64,000 bases of DNA from Canibacter zhoujuaniae (GTDB lineage: Bacteria > Actinomycetota > Actinomycetes > Actinomycetales > Microbacteriaceae): contig NZ_JAAIKA010000002.1 of assembly GCF_011752015.1 (NCBI RefSeq), forward strand, positions 186,001 through 250,000, in the 5' to 3' direction. The position numbers were made by a program, and so were the translations under genes. The notes beneath the pieces are model-generated. The model had not been told where the DNA came from, made no database searches, and saw only the letters and a program-made list of their open reading frames with translations. Positions 57,378 to 64,000 of the stretch are shown piece after piece. Position 1 is the first letter of the stretch. Each line of letters opens with the position of its first letter.

Positions 57378-58898
57378 TCAGCTAGCGGTCTCGTGCGGGG
57401 TGTGGCCAGCCATATAGAGGCCGAGCAACGATTCGGTAGCTTCTGCGCGCGGCAGATCAGCTACGATCTTCCCCTCGAACATGACGAGGATGCGGCTTGC
57501 AAGCGACATGATCTCGCTCAACTCAGCGGAGATGAGCAGCAGCGCACCGCCGCTATCGCGATACGCAGTGAGCTCTTTGTGGATCGACTCGATCGCGCCC
57601 ACATCGACACCGCGGGTTGGTTGTTCTGCGATTAAAAGAGGGGAGGCGTAAGCCATCTCGCGCGCGACAACCACCTTCTGCAGGTTGCCGCCAGAGAGGG
57701 TGCCAACGGGGGTTTCGTGGCTGGCTATTTTCACGCCAAAGCGGTTTATTAGATTGCGGGCGTGCTCGGTCATGCGCTTCCTTGCGAGCAGACCCTTTTT
57801 TAGCAGCGGAGCGGATCGGTGATGCCCTAACGCGAGATTATCGCTGGCAGATGCGGTTGCAGCTGAGCCGACACCGTGCCGATCCTCAGGAATATATGCG
57901 ACACCAGCATCACGCCTTGCAGCGATGCTCAATGAGCTGCAATCCGTGCCCGCAATCGTGACAGTGCCCGCGACTGTCGGGCGCATTCCCACAATCGCTT
58001 CGGCAAGCTCGACCTGCCCGTTACCTGCGACACCGGCAATGCCGACAATCTCACCGTGACGCACAGTAAACGTTGCGCTATCAACTGCGTTGCGCCCTGT
58101 TTCAGTGACGGTAAGCCCCTGCACATCGAGCACAACTTCGCCGAGCGGATTTTTAGGTGGCGGCTGTGTCAGATCAACATCACGCCCGGTCATGTGACGG
58201 GTCAACTCTGTCGGGTTCGTATCGGCGGTGATCAGTTCAGCAACATTCTTGCCGTCACGCAGCACAGTGACGCGATCAGAAATGCTCATAACCTCGCTGA
58301 GCTTGTGCGTAATGATAATGATTGTGCGCCCGTCAGCTTTGAGGGCACGTAAAATCTCAAAAAGTTTTTCAGTCTCTTGCGGGGTGAGCACAGCTGTTGG
58401 CTCATCGAGAATTAAAATTTTCGCTTCCCGATAGAGTGCCTTAATAATTTCAACCCGCTGCAGCACTCCGACCGGCACATCGGAGACTTTATCGCGCGGG
58501 TTTACTGCAAGCCCGTAGCGGTCGGCAATCTCCTGCACCTTTGCCACCGCGGCTTCGCGATCCAGCAAGCCACCTTTTGTTGGCTCATCACGGAACACCA
58601 CGTTTTCAGCGATAGTGAGAGAGGGAAACAGCTTAAAAGATTGGAATACCATGCCCACACCCGCTGCGATTGCGTCGAGTGGGCTGGTGAATTTAACCTC
58701 TGCACCGCTGATTTTAATCGTGCCCGCATCAGGTTGATAAACCCCGGCGAGCTGCGACATTAGAATTGATTTGCCAGCGCCGTTTTCACCCATCAGCGCA
58801 TGAATCTCACCTTTTTCAACCGTGAAATCAACGTTATCGTCGGCAATAACTCCGGGAAAGCGTTTGGTGATGCCGCGCATCTCAATTTCAGCGACCAC
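57378..58898 (-). CDS. Nucleoside-type ABC importer ATP-binding protein
   Basis: The 506-residue protein has two fused nucleotide-binding domains, as in sugar and nucleoside importers. The first has Walker A GENGAGKS and a degenerate signature in VPVGVLQRVEI with Walker B ILILDEPTAVLTP. The second has LSGGNLQKVVVAREM and LLIAEQPTRGVD, but its P-loop is replaced by GVAGNGQ. Such asymmetry is normal in this family. I chose GTG 58898, which has GAGGAG seven bases upstream, over earlier in-frame starts. Confidence 0.9.
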   Translation of the reverse strand: MVAEIEMRGITKRFPGVIADDNVDFTVEKGEIHALMGENGAGKSILMSQLAGVYQPDAGTIKISGAEVKFTSPLDAIAAGVGMVFQSFKLFPSLTIAENVVFRDEPTKGGLLDREAAVAKVQEIADRYGLAVNPRDKVSDVPVGVLQRVEIIKALYREAKILILDEPTAVLTPQETEKLFEILRALKADGRTIIIITHKLSEVMSISDRVTVLRDGKNVAELITADTNPTELTRHMTGRDVDLTQPPPKNPLGEVVLDVQGLTVTETGRNAVDSATFTVRHGEIVGIAGVAGNGQVELAEAIVGMRPTVAGTVTIAGTDCSSLSIAARRDAGVAYIPEDRHGVGSAATASASDNLALGHHRSAPLLKKGLLARKRMTEHARNLINRFGVKIASHETPVGTLSGGNLQKVVVAREMAYASPLLIAEQPTRGVDVGAIESIHKELTAYRDSGGALLLISAELSEIMSLASRILVMFEGKIVADLPRAEATESLLGLYMAGHTPHETAS

Positions 58899-58978
58899 GC
58901 TGGGACTCCTCAAGGCCATGAACTGATGTGCGTTTAAGTCTAACAAAGCCTAGTTTGTTGCCGTCTCTGAAATATGGG

Positions 58979-59011
58979 TTGGGGCTCTGACCGCAGTGAT
59001 CAGAGCCCCAA
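58979..59011 (-). terminator. Hairpin between the lipoprotein and ATPase genes
   Basis: TTGGGGCTCTGA (58979-58990) pairs perfectly with TCAGAGCCCCAA (59000-59011). The minus-strand tail lacks a real T tract, so it is more likely a partial terminator or RNA stabiliser than a full stop. Confidence 0.6.
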
Positions 59012-59035
59012 CTGTTAAAACAGAACCGCAGCTAA

Positions 59036-60100
59036 TTATTCAGCAACAGTAATATCGCCGGCCTTGATTGCCTTAGCGGCAGCCTCAACCTTTTCGATAA
59101 TCTCCGGGTGTGACATAACAACACAGCCAGAATCTGCAGCGTCATCGGTGAGGCTAACAACGGTCATGCCCTCTTCTGCCAGGCCGAATGAGCTGGTTGC
59201 GTCCTTCGGGCTCTTGCCTGCAAGGATCTCGCCCACAACGGTCTCAACAACCTTGTTCACAGCCTTGATGGTGCCGTCAACGACGTGCCCCGGCGCCATA
59301 CCGCACTGGTTAGCGTCTACACCGTAGGTGTAAAAGCCCTTTTCAGCAGCGGCCTCGTGAATACCACCGTTAGCGGCGGCTGCAACAGCGAACACCTGGT
59401 CAACACCGGTTGCCGCAAAAGCAAGTGCCTGCTCTTTCGCGCGAGCGGTGTCAGCGAATGGGTTCTCGCCACCAACATACTGTGGCGCAATCGCCTCAAC
59501 ATCACTTGCGGTGTCGGTCGCACCCTGCGCAAAACCGTTGTTGTATTTGTGCAGCAGCGGAATATCAAGTGACATTACCGAGCCAACCTTCTTTGACTGC
59601 GAGAGCAGCGCAGCTTCAACACCCAGCAGGTATGAAGGCTCCTGCTCGCGGAAGGTGGCGGTGTAGAGGTTGTCGAAGTCGCCCTCAACAGTGGTGTCGA
59701 TCAGCAGGAACTTCTGGTCTGGGTAGGCTTCTGCATACTCGGCTGCAAGGTCAGCAAACTGGAAACCGAGCATTACAATAACCGCTGGTGCTTCATTGAC
59801 AGCCTGATCGAGATTTGAGCGGCGGGTTTCGTCGTCTTTAGACTCGAAGGTTTTTGCTTTTCCGCCGTTGGCCTCAGCAACAGCGTTAATGCCGATCTGG
59901 CCAGACTTCAGAAACTCATTTTGACCGATTGGGTCACTGGTTATGTAGATGAAACTCTGATTGCTTTCTGTGCCAGTTTCAGAGGATGCAGAACTGCTGT
60001 TAGATGAGCTGTTTCCACCAGCGCAACCTGAGAGCAGTAGGCCGATTGCGGCAACGCCAGCAGCAGCTGCGGTAGCGCCACGCTTAGTAAATGCCTTCAT
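59036..60100 (-). CDS. bmpA: BMP-family nucleoside-binding lipoprotein
   Basis: The 354-residue protein is a PnrA/BmpA-type binding lipoprotein with lipobox LSGC (acylated Cys26). A Ser/Asn-rich linker precedes the type I binding fold. GFQFADLAAEYAEAYPDQKFLLIDTTVEG and VFAVAAAANGGIHEAAAEKGFYTYGVDANQ are the conserved faces. PnrA-type proteins bind purine nucleosides. AAAGGATC precedes the ATG. It lies 24 bases after mtnA and before the ATPase. Confidence 0.92.
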   Translation of the reverse strand: MKAFTKRGATAAAAGVAAIGLLLSGCAGGNSSSNSSSASSETGTESNQSFIYITSDPIGQNEFLKSGQIGINAVAEANGGKAKTFESKDDETRRSNLDQAVNEAPAVIVMLGFQFADLAAEYAEAYPDQKFLLIDTTVEGDFDNLYTATFREQEPSYLLGVEAALLSQSKKVGSVMSLDIPLLHKYNNGFAQGATDTASDVEAIAPQYVGGENPFADTARAKEQALAFAATGVDQVFAVAAAANGGIHEAAAEKGFYTYGVDANQCGMAPGHVVDGTIKAVNKVVETVVGEILAGKSPKDATSSFGLAEEGMTVVSLTDDAADSGCVVMSHPEIIEKVEAAAKAIKAGDITVAE

Positions 60101-60124
60101 TGAATATCTTGATCCTTTCGGGAT

Positions 60125-61153
60125 TTATTGAGCGGCGACTCGAAGCTCGCCAAGGGGAGTCTCTGCCAGGGTTTGCCCCCGGTCGAGATGAATCACACGG
60201 CGTTCGGTAATAATGCCGGTGATCAAACTGTGTGGGGTAACGTCAAAGGCCGGGTTTAGGCCTTCGATGTCTGCTGGTGCGGTTCTAACGCCGTTAAGCT
60301 CGGCAATTTCAGTAACGCCGCGATCCTCAATTTCAATATCTTTGCCGGTTGTCGTTTGCATATCAATTGTGCTTTCGGGGGCAACCACAAAAAAGGGCAC
60401 ACCCGCATATTTAGCGGCAAGCGCTAGAGAGAAGGATCCGATTTTATTTGCGGTGTCACCGTTCGCTGCGATCCTGTCAGCGCCGATAACCACTGCATCG
60501 GCAGCGCCGCGGGAGAGCAGAAACGGGCCAGCAGAGTCAACAATTAATTTGAAGGGAGCACCCATGTTTTTTAGCTCCCATGCGGTTAACCGGGCGCCCT
60601 GCAGCAGCGGGCGAGTTTCACAAGCTAATGTTTGGGTCAAAGATCCCTGTTCTAGGAGGGTTTGGATCACTCCGAGCGCAGTGCCGCGCTCTACAGTTGC
60701 CAGACCGCCGGTGTTGCAGATGGTCATCATGCGCACCTGCTCTTTGCCCGTTATAGAGCGCACAGTTTCGGCACCGTAGAGCCCCATAGAAACGCACGCG
60801 CGGATGTCTGCATCGCGCACCTCAAGGGCTTTTGCGAGCACAGCGTCAGCGCCGTCATCAATAACTGCGAGTGCTTGATCAACACCCCACGAGAGATTCA
60901 CAGCAGTGGGGCGTGCCTCGCGCAGCCGCTGCGCCTCACGACGCACCGCCGCGGGATCCGCAAGTTTTTGAGCGAGCAGCGCAACACCGAGCGCGCCAGC
61001 AACCCCCAGCGCCGGGGCGCCACGCACCGCTAGCCGTTTGATATCCGCGATAAGGGTTTCAATATCTGCAACCTCGCGCAAAACCAACTCGTGCGGTAGC
61101 AGGGTCTGATCAATCAGCTTAATTACACCGTCTTGCCAATCGATAGTGCGCAA
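60125..61153 (-). CDS. mtnA: S-methyl-5-thioribose-1-phosphate isomerase
   Basis: The 342-residue enzyme of methionine salvage interconverts 5-methylthioribose-1-phosphate and 5-methylthioribulose-1-phosphate. Catalytic Cys146 is in MMTICNTGG, and Asp226 is in VVIGADRIAANGDTANKIGS. RGAPALGVAGALGVALLA is typical of the IF2B-like fold. Other salvage genes (mtnB, mtnC, mtnD, mtnK) are not in the window. A related activity on ribose-1-phosphate is possible. The TTG start follows GGGAG at good spacing. Confidence 0.9.
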   Translation of the reverse strand: MRTIDWQDGVIKLIDQTLLPHELVLREVADIETLIADIKRLAVRGAPALGVAGALGVALLAQKLADPAAVRREAQRLREARPTAVNLSWGVDQALAVIDDGADAVLAKALEVRDADIRACVSMGLYGAETVRSITGKEQVRMMTICNTGGLATVERGTALGVIQTLLEQGSLTQTLACETRPLLQGARLTAWELKNMGAPFKLIVDSAGPFLLSRGAADAVVIGADRIAANGDTANKIGSFSLALAAKYAGVPFFVVAPESTIDMQTTTGKDIEIEDRGVTEIAELNGVRTAPADIEGLNPAFDVTPHSLITGIITERRVIHLDRGQTLAETPLGELRVAAQ

Positions 61154-61244
61154 AAATTCTCCCTAAAACGTGGAGCGTTAAGATTCATATCCACAATACC
61201 GGAGCTTAAAGCGACTCGGAAACTGCGAGTGTATCGTTAACACT

Positions 61245-62375
61245 ATGACAGCGATCATTAGCGACACCATCTTAAAACAGATTGCGGATCGTGCGCCGCA
61301 GTTAGACGCAGACAACCAATTCTGTGCGGCCGACATCGAGCTGCTTAAAGAAGCGGGGTATCTGAGCGCCTTTACCCCTACGCAGCTTGGCGGTGCGGGC
61401 CTTGCAGCCACCGAGGTGAGTCGCCTGCAGCGGCGGTTAGCGCAAGCAGCGCCGGCCACAGCGCTCGCAGTTAATATGCACCAGGTGTGGGTGGGCGTTG
61501 CCAGATCCCTCTTCGAACAGGGCGATAAATCACTGGAGTGGGTGCTGAAAGAAGCAGCTGCGGGGGAGATTTTTGCGTTTGGCATCTCTGAACCCGGCAA
61601 TGACGTTGTGCTGCTTGACGCAAAAACAACCGCTGACAAAAACGCAAACGGCTATTTGATTTCCGGCACCAAGGTTTTTACCACTCTGTCACCAGCATGG
61701 ACCAGGCTGGGGCTGCACGCGCGCTGCGGTGACCGACTAATTTTTGGTTTTGTTGAACGCGACGCTGCAGGCAAGATAAGCAACCCGGGAGAGTGGAATT
61801 CTGTGGGGATGCGAGCCACGCACAGCTACACAACTGTGCTCGAAGACGTGCAGATGCGAAACAGCCGGGTGGTTCGTGATATTGCGCCATACGAGGCGAG
61901 CGATCTGCTTGTTGGTGCGATTTTTGCGAATTTCTCTCTGCTCACCGCATCCGTGTATCAGGGGCTTGCTGAGCGCGCTATTGAGCTTGCAACGACAGCT
62001 TTACAGCGTGCAGTAACTCTGATGGACGGCACCGAAACAACAGCCGGCGCTAATGAACGGCGGGGTGCTGACTTTGCGGCAGCGGTGCTAGACCAGCGGG
62101 CGGCGCTAAACTCTCTAGAACTGCTGTGCGCACAGCTTGATTCTGGTGAGCTGTTTAACCGACCTGATGCTTTCCTCGCGCTTGCGGCGGCGAAAAATCA
62201 GATTTGTGACGCAGCCGCTAACACCGTTGAAATGGCGTGCGAGGTGAGCGGCACGAGCGCATTTCAGGCTGACAGTGAGTTGGCGAGACTGCGCCGCGAT
62301 GTTGCAGCGGCGCAGTATCATCCAACTTCTGCGGCCGGTTTACTCGGCACCGTCCGTCGTTTTTACGGTGTCTGA
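61245..62375 (+). CDS. Acyl-CoA dehydrogenase-like flavoprotein
   Basis: The 376-residue protein has the acyl-CoA dehydrogenase fold: N-terminal helices, a middle beta domain (GISEPGNDVV, VFTTLSPAW), and a C-terminal four-helix domain. It ends RLRRDVAAAQYHPTSAAGLLGTVRRFYGV, a tail that recalls DszC/HsaA-type flavin monooxygenases rather than dehydrogenases. I could not place the catalytic glutamate. A TATCGT hexamer seven bases before the ATG and no ribosome binding site suggest a leaderless transcript. It overlaps the BCCT gene by 36 bases tail to tail. Confidence 0.85.
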   Translation: MTAIISDTILKQIADRAPQLDADNQFCAADIELLKEAGYLSAFTPTQLGGAGLAATEVSRLQRRLAQAAPATALAVNMHQVWVGVARSLFEQGDKSLEWVLKEAAAGEIFAFGISEPGNDVVLLDAKTTADKNANGYLISGTKVFTTLSPAWTRLGLHARCGDRLIFGFVERDAAGKISNPGEWNSVGMRATHSYTTVLEDVQMRNSRVVRDIAPYEASDLLVGAIFANFSLLTASVYQGLAERAIELATTALQRAVTLMDGTETTAGANERRGADFAAAVLDQRAALNSLELLCAQLDSGELFNRPDAFLALAAAKNQICDAAANTVEMACEVSGTSAFQADSELARLRRDVAAAQYHPTSAAGLLGTVRRFYGV

Positions 62376-64000
62376 ATCCGCTGTCTCATCGACTAGTGGT
62401 GTGCCGTTAGCATCAAGATACTGGCCGGCCTCATAGTCGTAATCAACAGGGTTGCCGTCTTCATCTGTGCGCGCATACCAGTCAGTAACCTCTGGTGCCT
62501 CTGAGTCAAAATCTGCCCCGGCGGCTAATTCATCGTCTGAAGCGGTTGGTTCGAGGGCGATCTTGAAGTTATCGCCGTATTCAGTGACACCGGCCACAAC
62601 GGCTTTTTCAAGCGCAGATTGTTCAAAGTTGCTGCGGATGGTCATCGGATCATTGCGCAGCTCTTTGACAAGTGCGACAGTCATCAGGATCAGCACAACC
62701 GCAAAAGGAAGCGCGGTGATGGTGATCATATTTTGCAAGCCCTGCAGCACATCCGCACCACCAGCAAGCAGCATAACGACTGCAATGCCCGCCATGCACA
62801 CAGCCCAGAACGCGGTAATAAGACGTTTTGGTGAGGGGTTACCGCGCTGTGAGAGCTGTGAATTTACAAGAGAGGCTGAGTCAGCCGAGGTAATGAAGAA
62901 GACCGCGAGAATAACGATAATCAACGGCGCCACAATCGCATAGCCCGGCAGGTTGCTGAGCACTTCAAACATAATCTCTGCGGGGGCTGGTAGTGCGTTA
63001 GGATCGTTGCCCGGTGCGAGCGCCTGAGTTTCACGCTGCATCCAAATCGCGGTGCCGCCGATCACTGTGAAAGCGGCAATTACGATTGTTGAAGGAATAA
63101 AGAGCACGCCCAAAACAAACTGGCGGATCGTGCGACCGCGAGAAATTTTCGCCACAAAAACACCCACGAATGGTGCCCAAGAAACCCACCAAGCCCAGTA
63201 AAAGACGGTCCAGCTTGAGAGGAATGCCTGCATCTCAGGGCTCGCGGCCATATTCGCTGATAGCGCATCAGGGATATTAGCTAAATAGTCAATCATGACC
63301 GAAGGAATTGCATTCATAATAAACGCAGAAGGGCCAACAAAGAAGATAAAAATCGCAAGCCCCAGCGCGAGCACCATATTTATGTTTGAGAGCATGCGGA
63401 TGCCTTTAGCCACCCCAGACACAGCGGAAATAATTGTGCCGATTGTGAGTAGCATAATCACGACAATCGCAATTTGGTTGCCCTCCGTAGACCAGCCCGT
63501 CACAATCTCGACACCGCGTGCAATCTGCATAGCGCCGATACCCAGTGAAGCAGCAGTGCCGAAGAGCGTCGCGATAATTGCCATGCCGTCGATAGCGCGC
63601 ATACCGGGGTTGGTGACATCAGTTTTAAACAGTGGCGCGAGAATAGAACTCATAAGCGGCACACGCCCGCGCCGGAAGCTTGTGTAGGCAACAGCTAAGC
63701 CAACGATCGCATATATTGACCAGGCATTAATGCCCCAGTGCATTGCAGACTGTGACATCGCTGCGGTAATTGCCTCAGCGCTCGCAGGCTCGACTGTGCC
63801 CGGCCTAGGGCTGAGGTAGAAGGTTAGGGGCTCATATGCGCCGAAGAAGATAATCCCGATGCCGATACCGCCGGCAAACAGCATCGCAACCCATGAGCTG
63901 GTTGAGAACTCGGGTGCCTCTCCGTCTAGGCCGAGTGGAATTTTGCCGTAGCGGCTGAACGCCAACCACAGCAGCACAACAACAAGCCCGGCAGCTATGA
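62340..64000 (-). CDS. BCCT-family betaine/carnitine/choline transporter (N-terminus outside window)
   Basis: The visible 550-odd residues are a large membrane protein of the betaine-choline-carnitine family. The frame stays open to the right edge, so the N-terminal part is missing. GIGIGIIFFGAYEPL and HWGINAWSIYAIVGLAVAY are typical, and SWTVFYWAWWVSWAPFVGVF contains the family signature. About 90 residues after the last helix are acidic (DSEAPEVTDWYARTDEDGN), a C-terminal domain that in some members senses osmotic state. The substrate cannot be fixed. The GTG at 63977 is an internal valine codon, not the start. Confidence 0.93.
   Translation of the reverse strand, partial: IAAGLVVVLLWLAFSRYGKIPLGLDGEAPEFSTSSWVAMLFAGGIGIGIIFFGAYEPLTFYLSPRPGTVEPASAEAITAAMSQSAMHWGINAWSIYAIVGLAVAYTSFRRGRVPLMSSILAPLFKTDVTNPGMRAIDGMAIIATLFGTAASLGIGAMQIARGVEIVTGWSTEGNQIAIVVIMLLTIGTIISAVSGVAKGIRMLSNINMVLALGLAIFIFFVGPSAFIMNAIPSVMIDYLANIPDALSANMAASPEMQAFLSSWTVFYWAWWVSWAPFVGVFVAKISRGRTIRQFVLGVLFIPSTIVIAAFTVIGGTAIWMQRETQALAPGNDPNALPAPAEIMFEVLSNLPGYAIVAPLIIVILAVFFITSADSASLVNSQLSQRGNPSPKRLITAFWAVCMAGIAVVMLLAGGADVLQGLQNMITITALPFAVVLILMTVALVKELRNDPMTIRSNFEQSALEKAVVAGVTEYGDNFKIALEPTASDDELAAGADFDSEAPEVTDWYARTDEDGNPVDYDYEAGQYLDANGTPLVDETADSDTVKTTDGAE

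Overview
The window reads as a chromosomal segment of an actinobacterium, most likely of the family Microbacteriaceae. Three things point there: actinobacterial markers (a CarD regulator, a PdtaS-type sensor kinase, a MutT1-type Nudix/histidine-phosphatase fusion beside ppk1), mycothiol-linked enzymes (mycoredoxin and Mca), and a greA - DUF4307 - mca - small membrane protein - hemolysin III - Z-prenyl synthase order that I recall as matching the Rv1080c-Rv1086 region of Mycobacterium tuberculosis. GC looks moderate, in the low-to-mid fifties by eye, which is low for the family. Genes are tightly packed, with many ATGA start/stop overlaps and several convergent pairs that share stop-codon bases. 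I see no rRNA, CRISPR array, integrase or transposase.

Layout. 1-5.5 kb: an amino-acid-type binding lipoprotein, typA, and the coupled pair argF-argH. 5.7-9.6 kb (minus strand): an Hsp90-family ATPase coupled to a 695-residue helical-repeat protein. 9.7-18 kb: tRNA-Lys, an rRNA-guanine methyltransferase, mutT1-ppk1, small membrane proteins, a YgfZ-like protein, gpmA and carD. 18-25 kb: a lipoprotein, cysS-rlmB, a DUF6459 protein, pdtaS and proS. 25.2-31.4 kb: a four-gene type VII secretion-like operon (ESAT-6-like protein, EssC/EccC-like ATPase, small helical protein, DUF1023 hydrolase), placed where rimP would normally sit. 31.4-38.9 kb: the nusA-ylxR-infB-rbfA-truB-ribF translation block, with two small membrane proteins inserted. 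39-47.6 kb: an SNF2 helicase, a penicillin-acylase-family Ntn hydrolase coupled to pfkA, a mycoredoxin, a membrane-anchored protein and an AI-2E permease. 47.6-52.8 kb: ilvA, greA, DUF4307, mca, hemolysin III and the Z-prenyl synthase. 52.8-61.2 kb: an SDR and an MTA/SAH-deaminase-type amidohydrolase converge on a minus-strand operon of mtnA, a BMP-family nucleoside ABC importer and a DUF985 cupin. 61.2 kb to the end: an acyl-CoA dehydrogenase-like flavoprotein overlapping the 3' end of a BCCT transporter that runs off the right edge.

The least ordinary parts are the compact secretion-like operon (no eccB, eccD, eccE or mycP beside it), the Hsp90/helical-repeat pair, a candidate structured RNA near 11.85 kb, an infB leader hairpin that overlaps the ribosome binding site, and a proS terminator whose arms are two perfect DnaA boxes. 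Functional statements rest on motifs read by eye and remembered family knowledge. No database search was possible.
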